A stretch of 60,332 bases of DNA from Gammaproteobacteria bacterium. Lineage in GTDB: Bacteria > Pseudomonadota > Gammaproteobacteria > UBA6429 > Thiohalophilaceae. The notes beneath the pieces are model-generated. The model did no database searches. It worked only from the letters and a program-made list of their open reading frames with translations, and was not told the origin of the DNA. How positions within the stretch are numbered: position 1 is the stretch's first letter; every line of letters starts with the position of its first letter. The translations under genes and the position numbers were made by a program. Positions 10,206 through 20,097 of the stretch are shown piece by piece. Location: positions 1-60,332 of the forward strand of contig JACQBC010000022.1 in the NCBI GenBank assembly GCA_016194635.1, read 5' to 3'.

Positions 10206-10907
10206 TTATTTTTTCTCACTAGGGGGTGCAACCGTGGGTGCTGCTGTGACCACGGGGGTTGGTGCTGGGTTCTCGCTAGTAATCAAATCATCCCGTTTCA
10301 TTTCAATGCTACTGCGCCGTTGCCCTGGAAGAGTTGTATCGGCCAGCGCCTCTGTATAGGCGGCGCGCGCTTCGGTAGGTTTATTCTGCTGCGCATAAAT
10401 ATCTCCGCGCAATTCGGCATAGTCGCTGACGAACGCGGGATCTTTCTGATCGGCAATCAAGGCCAGTGCTGGGTCGAGCTTCTTCTCTTGCACGAGCAAG
10501 CGCGCTAAACGCAGACGCGCCAGATGGCGTAAGGCATCGTGTTTGGCGTTATCCAAGGCCAATTTCGCATAATCCTCCGCGGCGGTCAGATCACCTTTGT
10601 CCACACTACGTTTTGCCATGATGAAGGCGGCCAGGGTGGCGTAGGGAGTATTGTTGTACTCGGTGTGTAATGCTTGCCACTTATTGCTGATCTGCTCTTG
10701 ATTATTTGCTTGTACGGCGGCGCTAAATTCACTGAACGTGGCCGATCCATTTTCAGCCAGAACATGCCGGTGACCCTGCCAGTACCAAACCCCCGCAATG
10801 ATGGCAATACCGATCAGTGTGCCAACAACCATGGAGGTGCCGTTTTCTTTTAGCCAGCGTTTGAGTGCTTCGACCTGTTCATCTTCACTTACATGTATAT
10901 CCGTCAT
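10206..10907 (-). CDS. yfgM: YfgM-like periplasmic TPR protein, ancillary SecYEG subunit
   Basis: This 233-residue protein has a short cytoplasmic N-terminus (MTDIHVSEDEQVEALKRWL), one membrane anchor at residues 25-43 and a periplasmic helical TPR domain. That is the layout of YfgM, which binds PpiD at the Sec translocon and helps trafficking of outer membrane proteins. The ATG at 10907 follows GAGGA by seven bases; the TTG at 10919 is inside that ribosome site and is rejected. The C-terminus is low-complexity (TPVVTAAPTVAPPSEKK). bamB starts 4 bp beyond the stop. Confidence 0.9.
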   Translation of the reverse strand: MTDIHVSEDEQVEALKRWLKENGTSMVVGTLIGIAIIAGVWYWQGHRHVLAENGSATFSEFSAAVQANNQEQISNKWQALHTEYNNTPYATLAAFIMAKRSVDKGDLTAAEDYAKLALDNAKHDALRHLARLRLARLLVQEKKLDPALALIADQKDPAFVSDYAELRGDIYAQQNKPTEARAAYTEALADTTLPGQRRSSIEMKRDDLITSENPAPTPVVTAAPTVAPPSEKK

Positions 10908-11150
10908 GATCGTCCTCAATCTTAGTTGCGGTTGAAGTATTGCCGTATCCAGCCACTGGGCTGGGCTTGCCTTAATTTGTTCGCGCTGTTCACGTAAAAT
11001 TTAATCGACACCTCGCTGGCATTACACCATGGCCATAACCATACAGCAAACCACGAAAACGATCCTCACTATAACACCACAGTGGCGTCTGCACCGGTAG
11101 AATGCCGTTCATACCACGATGGTCTGGGTAGTCTTACTCACGCTATAATC
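10908..11150. other. intergenic gap where ispG-hisS usually sit
   Basis: In many gammaproteobacteria ispG and hisS lie between rodZ and yfgM. Here the space is 243 bp and holds neither gene nor a convincing remnant. The minus strand has one short frame of about 40 codons starting MNGILPVQTPLWCYS, without a good ribosome site. I see no terminator or promoter that I would defend. Confidence 0.5.
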
Positions 11151-11990
11151 TTATGAACTTCCCAGGGTAAAGATCGCCACTTGATTTTGAATAAAGCTGC
11201 TGGTATCAAAACGTTTACCACGGTAATACACTTCCACCCCGTCGGCGTAACCAAGCAACACCCACAGAGGTGGTGTACCGTGGAGGGTTAGCTCGGAATC
11301 TTTTTCCACTAAACGAAAGATCAGGCGTTCTCCCTGGGCATCTTTGACCTCCGTCCAAGAATCGGCTTTGTACTTTAAACGCAGTTCTTGACTGTTTTTT
11401 GAAATGGGCTTGACGGGTGGTTCATCCGCAACGGGCGTCACAACAGCGGGTTCGGTGGGTACAATGTTTTGCGTGTCACTTGGACTAACCTGTTCTGACG
11501 GTGGTGGTGATAAGGTTGTATTCGCAGGGACGGCAAGTGTGTGTGATGCCACCTTGGGTTCAAACAAATGAAGTTGTTCTGCAACCCATAAAAATCCCGC
11601 GGCGATGACTAGCATAAACACGCTCAACATCCCAAACCGCAGCAGACGTCGATTGGTACGCTTGGGTGGTAGGATATTGACATTTTCCGGGATCAAAGCC
11701 GCTTTAATATCCTCGCCTTGGGTATAGGCTTGTACAATTTCATTCTCAGGCAGTTTCAGCAAGCGCGCGTAGGCGCGTAAATAACCGCATACATACGCGG
11801 CACCTGGTAAATTGGTGTATTTATCCTCCTCCAGCGCGGAGATCAGTTGTGGGTCAAGGCGTAAATGACCCGCGGCTTCGACCACCGAAATATGGGCAAT
11901 TTCGCGCGCCGCGCGTAAGCGGCGGCCGGGCGGCAACCGTTTGGGTTTGTCATCGACTTCGCGCATATCATTGCCGTTATTTTCGTTCAC
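11151..11990 (-). CDS. rodZ: cytoskeleton protein RodZ
   Basis: RodZ links MreB to the envelope and sustains rod shape. The 279-residue protein has a cytoplasmic Cro-like HTH domain at residues 20-90 (LRAAREIAHISVVEAAGHL ...). A basic juxtamembrane stretch RTNRRLLRF precedes a single transmembrane helix at about 117-137. A proline/threonine-rich periplasmic linker and a C-terminal beta domain (DUF4115, from about 205) follow. The start is GTG at 11990, three bases after the pilW stop, in line with coupled translation; an ATG eight codons later is the alternative. Confidence 0.92.
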   Translation of the reverse strand: MNENNGNDMREVDDKPKRLPPGRRLRAAREIAHISVVEAAGHLRLDPQLISALEEDKYTNLPGAAYVCGYLRAYARLLKLPENEIVQAYTQGEDIKAALIPENVNILPPKRTNRRLLRFGMLSVFMLVIAAGFLWVAEQLHLFEPKVASHTLAVPANTTLSPPPSEQVSPSDTQNIVPTEPAVVTPVADEPPVKPISKNSQELRLKYKADSWTEVKDAQGERLIFRLVEKDSELTLHGTPPLWVLLGYADGVEVYYRGKRFDTSSFIQNQVAIFTLGSS

Positions 11991-11993
11991 AGG

Positions 11994-12752
11994 TTATTTA
12001 TCCTTAGATGACTCTAATTTGCGCAGCAGTTCGGCTTCTTTGGAATCCGGAAATTTTACCTTTAAGTTAGCCGCATAACTCTCGGCCACGGCGGGGTTAC
12101 CACGTTCACTCTCCAGTAAGTAACCTAACCACAAACTACTTGGGGTATGTTGCGCCAATGGCAGAAAACGCGTGAAATAATTGTAGGCCTCTTTCATTTC
12201 GTGTTGGTCATAATACATCTGCGCCAGATTTAACAACGTCTTAGGAAGTTTAGGATTAAATTGCAATGCCTTGCGAAAATTCTCTTCTGCCTTGAGCAAG
12301 TTTCCTTGGTTCAGATGACACAAGGCTAAATTCTCATACGCCTGGTCCTTATTCGGGTACAACGGATCATTGATAACTTTCATGAGATGCTTCTCAGCGG
12401 CATCGTATTGTTTAACTTCACAGAGAAAAACACCGTAGTTGTTGTAAAGCACGGAGTCGTTAGGCGCTAACGACAAGGCTATTTCGTAATGCTCTTTGGC
12501 CTGGTCATACTGTTTTAAACGGCGGTGCAATTCGGCCTTGAAGTAATGTGCCTGGGCGTTCTTGGGGTTAAAATACACCGCTTTTTCAAATTTCTTCATC
12601 GCTAATTCATAGCGGTTTTGTTGCATGTAACCCACGCCTAACTGGGTGTTCACATCCGAGGCGCGTTCTGGATCTACCGGGCCGATCCCAGGATCGGTGG
12701 TACAGGCGGACAATGCCGCGACCAATAGACACAGTGCTAAGCGCCGTTTCAT
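11994..12752 (-). CDS. pilW: type IV pilus biogenesis/stability lipoprotein PilW (PilF)
   Basis: The 252-residue product begins with a lipoprotein signal ending in LSAC (C17), followed by about six tetratricopeptide repeats (for example GYMQQNRYELAMKKFEKAV and HYFKAELHRRLKQYDQAKE). PilW/PilF is the outer membrane pilotin for PilQ secretin assembly, and the rlmN-pilW-rodZ order is typical. The ATG overlaps the rlmN stop by one base (TAATG). No other type IV pilus genes lie in this window, so its pilus role is inferred from family and position. Confidence 0.9.
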   Translation of the reverse strand: MKRRLALCLLVAALSACTTDPGIGPVDPERASDVNTQLGVGYMQQNRYELAMKKFEKAVYFNPKNAQAHYFKAELHRRLKQYDQAKEHYEIALSLAPNDSVLYNNYGVFLCEVKQYDAAEKHLMKVINDPLYPNKDQAYENLALCHLNQGNLLKAEENFRKALQFNPKLPKTLLNLAQMYYDQHEMKEAYNYFTRFLPLAQHTPSSLWLGYLLESERGNPAVAESYAANLKVKFPDSKEAELLRKLESSKDK

Positions 12753-13855
12753 TACGCACTACCCTGCGTGGGAATGCGCCGCAAACTGCGTTTGGTGCGA
12801 TCCTTGACTTGACCGGCCAACTGCCCACAAGCCGCATCGATATCATCGCCGCGGGTCTTGCGGGTTACCGTTATCAGTCCAGCCTCCATTAAGACATCGC
12901 GGAAGGCATTGATACGTGGCGCGGAAGAAGTGTGGTACTGAGTGCCGGGGAAGGGATTAAAGGGGATCAAATTTACCTTGGCGGGAACATTGCGCAATAA
13001 TTTCACCAAGGCTCGGGCCTGTTCAATGCTGTCATTAACACCTTCAAGCATGACGTATTCAAAGGTTACCCGCCGCCGTGGCACACCACTGACATACCGC
13101 CGGCATGCTTCTAATAATTCAGCAATTGGGTATTTGCGATTTAGCGGTACCAGTTGATTGCGTAACTCATCGGTGGGCGCGTGTAAGGACACGGCTAAGC
13201 TGACGTCACTGACTTGTTTGAGCCGATCCAAGGCGGGAATAACCCCGGAGGTACTCAAGGTCACCCGCCGTTTGGATAACCCATAACCATGGTCATCCAT
13301 CATCAGCGCCATGGCCTTAACCACGTTATCAAAATTGAGCAGGGGTTCACCCATGCCCATGAACACCACATTGCTAATCAACCGGCGATCACCGCGCGGC
13401 ACAACGTTCATGGCGTGATTGGCCACCCACAATTGACCGATAATTTCCGCCACCGTTAAATTACGGTTGAATCCTTGTTGCGCGGTGGAACAAAAACTGC
13501 ATTCCAGCGCGCAACCTACCTGCGATGAAATACACAAGGTCGCGCGATCCGCCTCGGGAATAAACACCGTCTCGATGCAGTTGCCGCTATCGATGCGCAA
13601 CAACCATTTGATGGTACCGTCATGGGAACGCTGTTCAGTAACCACCTCGGGCACACGGATCTCCGCCGTGGCTAGGAGTTTCTCACGCAGCGGTTTACTC
13701 AAATTCGTCATTGCGTTGAAATCATCCACGCCGTTTTGGTAAATCCACTTGATGAGTTGCGCGGCACGAAACGGCTTTTCATTCATGCCGGTAAAAAATG
13801 CCTGTAACCCTGGACGATCCAGATCCAACAAATTGGTTTTACCCTGTGTAGTCAC
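12752..13855 (-). CDS. rlmN: dual-specificity 23S rRNA/tRNA (adenine-C2) methyltransferase RlmN
   Basis: RlmN is a radical-SAM enzyme that methylates A2503 of 23S rRNA and A37 of some tRNAs. The radical-SAM cluster ligands are C115, C119 and C122 (GCALECSFC). [17 protein letters not shown] and a C-terminal cysteine in the DIDAACGQL segment, the usual methyl-carrier position, are also present. The open frame reaches back to 14032 across ndk, but I chose the GTG at 13855. It is 16 bp after the ndk stop, is preceded by an AGGT ribosome site and gives the normal length (367 residues, starting [14 protein letters not shown]). The ATG at 13897 would overlap ndk. Confidence 0.92.
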   Translation of the reverse strand: MTTQGKTNLLDLDRPGLQAFFTGMNEKPFRAAQLIKWIYQNGVDDFNAMTNLSKPLREKLLATAEIRVPEVVTEQRSHDGTIKWLLRIDSGNCIETVFIPEADRATLCISSQVGCALECSFCSTAQQGFNRNLTVAEIIGQLWVANHAMNVVPRGDRRLISNVVFMGMGEPLLNFDNVVKAMALMMDDHGYGLSKRRVTLSTSGVIPALDRLKQVSDVSLAVSLHAPTDELRNQLVPLNRKYPIAELLEACRRYVSGVPRRRVTFEYVMLEGVNDSIEQARALVKLLRNVPAKVNLIPFNPFPGTQYHTSSAPRINAFRDVLMEAGLITVTRKTRGDDIDAACGQLAGQVKDRTKRSLRRIPTQGSA

Positions 13856-13871
13856 GACTGACCTATGTGTT

Positions 13872-14303
13872 TCAACGTGTACGTGGACAAATCTCATGCG
13901 GCTTGAAGAAAAACGCGATCTCCGTCTTGGCGGTATCAGCCCCATCGGAGCCATGCACCGCATTTTCAGTAATATCATTGGCAAAATCGGCGCGAATCGT
14001 TCCGGCAGCCGCATTTTTGGGGTTGGTAGCACCCATCACATCGCGATGCTTGGTAATGGCGTTATCACCTTCCAGCACTTGAACCATGATTGGGCCGGAG
14101 GTCATATACTGGACTAGTTCGCCGTAGAAGGGTCTTTCTTTATGGACCGCGTAAAATTGACCGGCTTGTTCTTTACTCAGGTGCATCATCTTGGCGGCGA
14201 TAATGCTTAAACCGGCTTTTTCAAACCGCGCATAAATTTGCCCGATGACATTTTTAGCCACGGCATCGGGTTTGATAATCGAAATCGTACGTTCAACTGC
14301 CAT
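13872..14303 (-). CDS. ndk: nucleoside diphosphate kinase
   Basis: Ndk transfers phosphate from ATP to other nucleoside diphosphates through a phospho-histidine, here H117 in NAVHGSDG. The 143 residues start [15 protein letters not shown]. The ATG at 14303 follows GAGGAG by six bases; the upstream extension to 14351 is rejected. After the usual end (EIAFFF) there is a short tail [10 protein letters not shown]. rlmN follows 16 bp downstream. Ndk is part of the long leftward block from the isc genes. Confidence 0.96.
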   Translation of the reverse strand: MAVERTISIIKPDAVAKNVIGQIYARFEKAGLSIIAAKMMHLSKEQAGQFYAVHKERPFYGELVQYMTSGPIMVQVLEGDNAITKHRDVMGATNPKNAAAGTIRADFANDITENAVHGSDGADTAKTEIAFFFKPHEICPRTR

Positions 14304-14355
14304 CTTCCACTCCTCAACTTCGGGGTAAATACAATACCATAAACCCGCCATAAGT

Positions 14356-14403
14356 CTGGCTAGGGTTCACAGTCGGGGTGGAATTGTAGCCTCCTGGCTA
14401 GGG
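14356..14403. repeat. 10-bp direct repeat upstream of ndk
   Basis: CTGGCTAGGG occurs at 14356-14365 and again at 14394-14403, 38 bp apart, in the iscX-ndk spacer. It may mark a regulator binding pair for ndk or be chance; nothing else supports a function. Confidence 0.3.
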
Positions 14404-14421
14404 CTTAAGCAATTGAATTAG

Positions 14422-14622
14422 TTATGCTCTTTCGTCGATCCAGGCCATTTGAACCGCTTCGAGGATCTTTTCGCCGGAATGCTTAGGATCGTCATCAAAC
14501 TCCTCTAACTCACAGATCCACTGGTATAAATCAGTGAACCGCAGCAAACGTGGGTCTACCTCGGGATGGGCTGTATCGAGGGCGATAGCCAGTTCCAGTG
14601 AATCCGTCCATTTTAACCCCAT
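14422..14622 (-). CDS. iscX: Fe-S assembly adaptor IscX (YfhJ)
   Basis: This 66-residue acidic protein binds IscS and modulates iron delivery in Fe-S cluster assembly. The family signature is clear: [36 protein letters not shown] and the ending [12 protein letters not shown]. The ATG follows AGGAG. It sits directly downstream of fdx, the conserved end of the isc operon. Confidence 0.95.
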   Translation of the reverse strand: MGLKWTDSLELAIALDTAHPEVDPRLLRFTDLYQWICELEEFDDDPKHSGEKILEAVQMAWIDERA

Positions 14623-14634
14623 ACTGGTCTCCTC

Positions 14635-14976
14635 TTATTTGCGATGTTCTGACACCATATTAATGGTGTATTTAGGTATTTCTATTACCAAGTCGGTTTT
14701 AGTCACGATGGCCTGGCAACTCAAGCGCGAATCCGGATCCAGTCCCCAAGCCTTGTCCAGCAAGTCTTCTTCATCTTCGGTGGCGGGTTTAAGTGACTCT
14801 CCACCCTGCCGGATATACACATGACAGGTGGTACAGGCGCAGGATTTCTCACAGGCATGCTCGATTTCGATGCCGTGTTGCAAGGCGGCATCGCAAATAC
14901 TGATCCCTGGCGGGACATCGATCACAGCGCCCTGCGGGCAAGAATCTTGGTGGGGTAAAAAGGTAAGTTTGGTCAT
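14635..14976 (-). CDS. fdx: ISC-type [2Fe-2S] ferredoxin
   Basis: Fdx supplies electrons for cluster assembly on IscU. The 113-residue protein has the adrenodoxin-type cysteine set C42, C48, C51 and C87, plus the extra C46 typical of the bacterial ISC ferredoxins (ACEKSCACTTC). The start at 14976 has only a weak ribosome site, 12 bp downstream of hscA, consistent with coupling. The neighbours hscA and iscX confirm the operon role. Confidence 0.96.
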   Translation of the reverse strand: MTKLTFLPHQDSCPQGAVIDVPPGISICDAALQHGIEIEHACEKSCACTTCHVYIRQGGESLKPATEDEEDLLDKAWGLDPDSRLSCQAIVTKTDLVIEIPKYTINMVSEHRK

Positions 14977-14988
14977 GGTTGGCCGTAA

Positions 14989-16869
14989 TTATGGGTTAAT
15001 AAAGTCATTGATACGTTGTCCGGTCAGCGCTTGTTTGACACTGCGATCCATCCGACGCGCGGCGAAATCCTGGGTGGCCTTATCTAAAGCATCAATGCCT
15101 GATTTAATGGCACGGTGATCATTGCCTTGCCGCAGTTGCTGCAATTGAGTAACCGCGCGATCAATAACCTCACGTTCCAGATGCGTGAGTAACGCGCCAT
15201 CCACCGCCAAGGCCGCCACCACGGCTTCGATAACGCGATCGGCTTCTACTTGTTGCTCGCGCAGAGCCCGCGCGGCGACGTCGTCCTGCGCATGAGCCAT
15301 AGAATCACGCAACATCTGTTCAATTTCACTGTCGGTCAAGCCGTACGAGGGTTTGACTTGAATACCGCTCTGTGCGCCCGTGGTTTGTTCACACGCGCTG
15401 ACGGACAATAGTCCATCGGCATCGACTTGAAACGTCACACGGATACGCCCGGCCCCGGCCACCATGGGCGGTATCCCGTGTAAGGAGAAACGTGCCAAGG
15501 AACGGCAATCGCTGATCAATTCGCGTTCACCCTGCACCACATGGATCGACATGGCGGTCTGTCCGTCCTTGAATGTGGTAAATTCTTGCGCCCTGGCGAC
15601 GGGGATGGTCGTGTTACGCGGGATTATCTTTTCCACCAGACCTCCCATGGTCTCTAAGCCCAATGATAACGGGATCACATCCAGCAATAACATGTCAGAC
15701 TCGGAATTATTTCCCACCAACACATCGGCTTGTAACGCCGCGCCAATGGCAACGACTTTATCGGGGTCGACATCCACCAGCGGCGTGGTTCCAAAAAATT
15801 CGGCAGCTTTCTCGCGTACCCGCAACATTCGTGTCGAACCGCCTACCATTACGACAGCGCTAATATCGCTTACCGCAAGTTGCGCATCACGCAAGGCGCG
15901 CCGGCACGATAGCAAGGTTTTCTGGATTAAGGGTTCCACCAAGCGCTGCAGTTGGCTACGGGTTAATTCACCTTGCCAACGGCCACCATCGGGCAATGGT
16001 ATATCTAAAGGGGTTTGTGCTTGTACACTCAGGTTTTCTTTGGCGCGACAGGCATGTTGCAATAGTTGACGCAAATAACCTTGCCCAGCATCGGCACCGA
16101 TACCCGCTTGTTGCAGGATCCATGCGGCGATTAAACGATCAAAATCATCCCCCCCCAAGGCGGTATCACCGCCCGTGGCTAGCACCTCGAATACCCCTTT
16201 GTTTAAACGCAAAATTGAGATATCGAATGTGCCGCCCCCTAAATCATACACGGCGATAATTCCTTCGGCCTGTTTATCTAAACCATAGGCCACCGCCGCC
16301 GCGGTTGGTTCATTGAGCAAGCGTAATACATTCAAGCCCGCGAGTTTACCTGCGTCTTTGGTGGCCTGACGTTGGGCCTCATCAAAATAGGCCGGCACAG
16401 TGATCACCACACCCTGCAGTTCACCGCCCAGCGCGGTTTCAGCGCGGCTACGTAAAACACGGAGAATCTCCGCCGAGATTTCAACCGGTGTCTTATCACC
16501 GGCAACCGTACGGATCCGGAGTAAGCCGGATTCCGCGGTGCTGACAAATTCGTGCGGCAGTTGGCCGCCTAAGTGCTTTATATCGGCGATGCCGCGACCC
16601 ATGAAGCGTTTGACGGAAACGATGGTATTGAATGGATCAACGGCGGCATTCGCCTTTGCGGCCTCACCAACAACACACCCCGAATCTTTTTTGTATTGCA
16701 CTACCGAGGGTAATAAATGCTGATCTTGCTCATCGGGTAAGGTTTCCGCCACGCCGCTGCGCACCGTGGCGACTAACGAATTGGTGGTGCCCAGATCAAT
16801 ACCCACCGCCAAGCGGCGTTGCTGTGGCTGATCGGACTGACCAGGTTCGGAAATTTGTAGCAGTGCCAT
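14989..16869 (-). CDS. hscA: Fe-S protein assembly chaperone HscA
   Basis: HscA is the specialised Hsp70 that, with HscB, releases clusters from IscU. The 626 residues contain the ATPase motifs [29 protein letters not shown] and [14 protein letters not shown] substrate-binding domain and a helical lid follow. A short Gln-rich stretch ([10 protein letters not shown]) precedes the ATPase domain. It starts 12 bp after hscB in the usual hscB-hscA-fdx order. Confidence 0.97.
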   Translation of the reverse strand: MALLQISEPGQSDQPQQRRLAVGIDLGTTNSLVATVRSGVAETLPDEQDQHLLPSVVQYKKDSGCVVGEAAKANAAVDPFNTIVSVKRFMGRGIADIKHLGGQLPHEFVSTAESGLLRIRTVAGDKTPVEISAEILRVLRSRAETALGGELQGVVITVPAYFDEAQRQATKDAGKLAGLNVLRLLNEPTAAAVAYGLDKQAEGIIAVYDLGGGTFDISILRLNKGVFEVLATGGDTALGGDDFDRLIAAWILQQAGIGADAGQGYLRQLLQHACRAKENLSVQAQTPLDIPLPDGGRWQGELTRSQLQRLVEPLIQKTLLSCRRALRDAQLAVSDISAVVMVGGSTRMLRVREKAAEFFGTTPLVDVDPDKVVAIGAALQADVLVGNNSESDMLLLDVIPLSLGLETMGGLVEKIIPRNTTIPVARAQEFTTFKDGQTAMSIHVVQGERELISDCRSLARFSLHGIPPMVAGAGRIRVTFQVDADGLLSVSACEQTTGAQSGIQVKPSYGLTDSEIEQMLRDSMAHAQDDVAARALREQQVEADRVIEAVVAALAVDGALLTHLEREVIDRAVTQLQQLRQGNDHRAIKSGIDALDKATQDFAARRMDRSVKQALTGQRINDFINP

Positions 16870-16881
16870 CGTCGTGTTGCT

Positions 16882-17418
16882 CTAGTGAATATCGAGTAGT
16901 TCGCCTTCGGTGAGCTCGGCTTCTTGGTAGATACGTTGTAAAAATTGTAACTTGTACACCAACACCTTGGCCTCGGACCAACGGGCCTGATTTACATATG
17001 TAGCCAGATCATTCTCCAACTGCGTTTGACGGGTTCTAATCGCGTCTAATAATTTGTGTACTACGTCGAGCGGGTCGGCCTGTTCACGTAATTCCCCTAA
17101 GGTTTCACGCCAGTGCATTTGTTCCATTAAAAACGCGCTATCGACGGTAGTCGCGGTTTCGTCGTTAAACACCTCGCCCTGCAGTTCTAATAAATACCGG
17201 CCGCGCAATAACGGCGAGCGTAAGGTTTGGTAGGCTTGGTTGATCAAAGCGGCCTGCTGGACAGCCAGACGACGTTCGCGATCACTGCCGTTGGCAACCC
17301 GATCGGGATGGGCGTTACGTTGCAGCTCCCGAAACCGCTGTGCTAAAAGCTCAGTATCGACATGAAACGAAACTGGTAAATCGAATAATGTGAAATAATT
17401 CGGCGTGTTGTCAGCCAT
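16882..17418 (-). CDS. hscB: Fe-S assembly co-chaperone HscB
   Basis: HscB is the J-domain partner that brings IscU to HscA. The HPD motif is present (NAHPDRV, about residue 38) within an N-terminal J domain of roughly 75 residues. A C-terminal three-helix domain for IscU binding follows (LMEQMHWRETLGELREQ). The length of 178 residues is normal. Confidence 0.95.
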   Translation of the reverse strand: MADNTPNYFTLFDLPVSFHVDTELLAQRFRELQRNAHPDRVANGSDRERRLAVQQAALINQAYQTLRSPLLRGRYLLELQGEVFNDETATTVDSAFLMEQMHWRETLGELREQADPLDVVHKLLDAIRTRQTQLENDLATYVNQARWSEAKVLVYKLQFLQRIYQEAELTEGELLDIH

Positions 17419-17435
17419 CGGCCACGGACCGGCTG

Positions 17436-17759
17436 TTAAACGTTAAAGCTTTCGCCGCAGCCGCAGGTCGCCTTAACGTTTGGATTATTAAATTTAAACC
17501 CTTCGTTTAACCCCTCCTTGGTAAAATCCAACTCAGTGCCGTCCAAATAAATTAAACTTTTAGGATCAACAAAGATCTTTACACCTTGTGATTCAAACAT
17601 TTGATCCGAGGTGTCGGCACTGTCGACAAATTCCAGTACGTAGGCCATGCCGGAACAACCCGTGGTTTTCACACCCAGACGCAAACCGTCACCCTTACCC
17701 CGATTGGCAAGGAAACCTTTAACCCGTTCCGCCGCCTTGGTTGTTAATGTAATCGCCAT
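17436..17759 (-). CDS. iscA: A-type Fe-S carrier IscA
   Basis: The 107-residue protein carries or transfers Fe-S clusters, with three ligand cysteines: one in TTGCSGMAY (C35) and two in the C-terminal CGCGESF (C99, C101). The start is the ATG at 17759 ([13 protein letters not shown]). The frame runs 22 codons further upstream into iscU and is rejected. Position between iscU and hscB is canonical. Confidence 0.96.
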   Translation of the reverse strand: MAITLTTKAAERVKGFLANRGKGDGLRLGVKTTGCSGMAYVLEFVDSADTSDQMFESQGVKIFVDPKSLIYLDGTELDFTKEGLNEGFKFNNPNVKATCGCGESFNV

Positions 17760-17775
17760 CACTATACGCCCACCA

Positions 17776-18159
17776 TCACGAATGGTTTTTATTTTTATAA
17801 TCTTCGATAGCGGCGCGAATCGCATCCTCGGCCAATACCGAGCAATGGATCTTTACCGGCGGCAATTCCAACTCATCCACAATTTGAGTATTTTTGATCT
17901 GTGAGGCCTGTTCCAAGGTTTTACCCTTAACCCATTCGGTCAACAGGGAACTGGAAGCAATCGCCGATCCACAGCCGTAGGTCTTGAACTTGGCGTCTTC
18001 TATGACCCCTTGTTCATTAACCTTGATCTGCAAACGCATCACATCACCGCAGGCGGGGGCTCCGACCATGCCAGTACCGACGCTCTTGTCTTCCTTATTC
18101 ATGCTGCCGACATTACGCGGATTTTCATAATGATCAATGACTTTATGACTGTATGACAT
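17776..18159 (-). CDS. iscU: Fe-S cluster scaffold IscU
   Basis: Clusters are built on this scaffold from IscS-derived sulfur. The three ligand cysteines C37 (APACGD), C63 (YGCGSA) and C106 (KIHCSV) are at the same positions as in well-studied IscU proteins, and the chaperone-recognition LPPVK is present just before C106. 127 residues. The ATG follows GAGAGGA. Confidence 0.98.
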   Translation of the reverse strand: MSYSHKVIDHYENPRNVGSMNKEDKSVGTGMVGAPACGDVMRLQIKVNEQGVIEDAKFKTYGCGSAIASSSLLTEWVKGKTLEQASQIKNTQIVDELELPPVKIHCSVLAEDAIRAAIEDYKNKNHS

Positions 18160-18199
18160 AACGGTATTCCTCTCTAGCTAATAATTATACGTCTGATGT

Positions 18200-19414
18200 T
18201 TAGTGTGCTGCCCATTTAATACTATTGAGATCAATCCCATCTTTATACATCTCCCAGAGTGGGGATAACTCGCGGAGTTTGCCGATCTTATTGCGGATGT
18301 TACCCACAGCATGGTCGATCTCTTCTTGGGTGGTAAACCGGCCAATCGTAAACCGGATTGAACTATGTGCCAGCTCATCAGAACGTCCTAACGAACGTAA
18401 CACATACGACGGCTCTAGGCTGGCCGAGGTACAGGCCGAACCAGAAGACACGGCCAAATCCTTCAACGCCATGATCAACGATTCACCTTCGACAAAATTA
18501 AAACTGATATTGAGATTGTGTGGAACACGTTGCTGCATATCACCATTGATATACACTTCTTCTATATCCTGCAATCCAGCCAGTAAGCGATCACGCAACC
18601 TGCGGATCCGTTCGTTGTCCTTGGCCATGTCTTCCTTGGCTAGACGAAACGCCTCGCCCATGCCCACGATCTGATGGGTAGCTAAGGTCCCAGAACGCAT
18701 ACCACGTTCATGACCACCGCCGTGCATTTGTGGGTCGATACGGACACGCGGTTTACGGCGCACATACAAGGCGCCAATCCCCTTGGGGCCATAGACCTTA
18801 TGCGCGGAAAGCGACATTAGATCAACTTTTAGCATATTCATATCGATAGGGATTTTGCCGGCACTTTGTGCCGCGTCCACATGGAATAGAATTCCGCGCG
18901 CGCGGGTTATCTCGCCTAGCGCCTTAATATCATGGATAACACCGATCTCATTATTGACGTGCATGAGTGAAACCAATACCGTGTCATCACGCAGCGCGGC
19001 CTGGAATTTGTTTAAATCGATTAAACCGTTGGTTTCGGGTTCTAAATAGGTTACTTCGTAACCTTCCCCTTCTAAGTAACGGCAGGTGTCCAACACGGCC
19101 TTATGTTCAGTACGGCAAGTAACAATATGCCGGCCTTTTTTCTTATAAAAACTCGCCGCGCCTTTAATCGCGAGGTTATCCGACTCGGTGGCCCCGGAGG
19201 TAAACACGATTTCCTTGGGATCAGCATTGAGCAGGGCTGCGACCTGTTCGCGCGCCTTTTCAACCGCGGCCTCAGCATCCCAACCAAACACATGGGACCG
19301 TGACGCCGGATTACCAAAATTGCCTTCCATGGTGAGGTACCGACACATCAGTTCAGCCACACGCGGATCCACCGGGGTGGTGGCGGAATAATCCAAGTAA
19401 ATTGGTGTTTTCAT
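18200..19414 (-). CDS. iscS: cysteine desulfurase IscS
   Basis: IscS is the pyridoxal-phosphate enzyme that takes sulfur from cysteine for Fe-S clusters, thiolated tRNA bases and other pathways. The PLP lysine lies in [12 protein letters not shown] and the persulfide cysteine in [14 protein letters not shown]. The ATG at 19414 ([18 protein letters not shown]) gives 404 residues, the standard length. The frame opens eight codons earlier with TTG. TusA at 57047 is a plausible downstream sulfur acceptor. Confidence 0.97.
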   Translation of the reverse strand: MKTPIYLDYSATTPVDPRVAELMCRYLTMEGNFGNPASRSHVFGWDAEAAVEKAREQVAALLNADPKEIVFTSGATESDNLAIKGAASFYKKKGRHIVTCRTEHKAVLDTCRYLEGEGYEVTYLEPETNGLIDLNKFQAALRDDTVLVSLMHVNNEIGVIHDIKALGEITRARGILFHVDAAQSAGKIPIDMNMLKVDLMSLSAHKVYGPKGIGALYVRRKPRVRIDPQMHGGGHERGMRSGTLATHQIVGMGEAFRLAKEDMAKDNERIRRLRDRLLAGLQDIEEVYINGDMQQRVPHNLNISFNFVEGESLIMALKDLAVSSGSACTSASLEPSYVLRSLGRSDELAHSSIRFTIGRFTTQEEIDHAVGNIRNKIGKLRELSPLWEMYKDGIDLNSIKWAAH

Positions 19415-19460
19415 ACGGTTGTTTATCTCATCACTCAATCAGTTAATTAGTACTCGATCG

Positions 19461-19958
19461 TCACGATACCGAGGCAATCTCGCATTTCACTGGGTCGATA
19501 CCCACATGTTGTGATTTTTTCTGTAGACGTTCTTGGCGGGCCGCCACCTGTTGTATGCCTTCGCGTTCGACCAAGGCTCCCAAACTGATACCGCAGAGAA
19601 ACTGGTATATCTGGCAGCTCAACTCCGCCCATAATTCATGGGTTAAGCATTGTTGGTCATCTTGGCAGTTAGAAAGTCCACCACACCGGGTGGTCTCGAC
19701 TTTTTCATCCACGGCGGTAATCACGTTGGCGACCGGTATCTCGTGGGGGGAACGGCTTAGTTTATAACCCCCTCCTGGTCCGCGGGTGCTATCAACCAAA
19801 CCTTGCTTGCGCAGTTTTGCGAATAGCTGCTCGAGATATGAAAGGGAGATCCCTTGGCGTTGGGATATGTCTGCCAGGGTTGTTGGACCCTCTTGGTAAT
19901 GCAGCGCCAGATCCAACATGGCAGTTACGGCATAGCGACCTTTTGTGGTAAGCCTCAT
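19461..19958 (-). CDS. iscR: Rrf2-family Fe-S regulator IscR
   Basis: IscR senses Fe-S status by holding a [2Fe-2S] cluster and represses the isc operon when loaded. The winged HTH covers residues 1-70. The cluster ligands C92, C98, C104 and H107 are all present ([17 protein letters not shown]). It is the first gene of the isc operon. Its own promoter carries a near-consensus IscR type 1 box at 20014-20038, so autoregulation is directly supported by the sequence. Confidence 0.97.
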   Translation of the reverse strand: MRLTTKGRYAVTAMLDLALHYQEGPTTLADISQRQGISLSYLEQLFAKLRKQGLVDSTRGPGGGYKLSRSPHEIPVANVITAVDEKVETTRCGGLSNCQDDQQCLTHELWAELSCQIYQFLCGISLGALVEREGIQQVAARQERLQKKSQHVGIDPVKCEIASVS

Positions 19959-20006
19959 TGTCCTATCCTGCGTAATTTAGTAATCTATGATTTACCGATG
20001 GTCGTT

Positions 20007-20038
20007 AGTATACTTATCCGAGCATTTTAGTCAAGTAT
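20007..20038 (-). promoter_or_regulatory. isc operon promoter overlapped by an IscR type 1 box
   Basis: On the minus strand TTGACT (-35, 20029-20034) and TATACT (-10, 20007-20012) are separated by 16 bp. The segment 20014-20038 begins ATACTTGACT and matches the published 25-bp IscR type 1 consensus at about 21 positions, overlapping the -35. Binding of holo-IscR here would block RNA polymerase, the classical feedback on isc. Confidence 0.85.
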
Positions 20039-20097
20039 TATCTCGTCGCAACGGTTGCAAGTCCCTTCATTCATAAAATTCTTATTGTGTTGAATTA

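Noticed and set aside
10990-11130. hisS or ispG pseudogene in the rodZ-yfgM gap
   Set aside because: I translated all minus-strand frames and found no segment resembling either protein.
13856-14032. Longer rlmN start at 14032 or 13897
   Set aside because: These would overlap ndk by 26 to 161 bp and add residues absent from the family; the GTG at 13855 has a ribosome site and gives normal length.
15464-16069. 201-residue plus-strand frame inside hscA
   Set aside because: It is a shadow of the conserved HscA coding strand.
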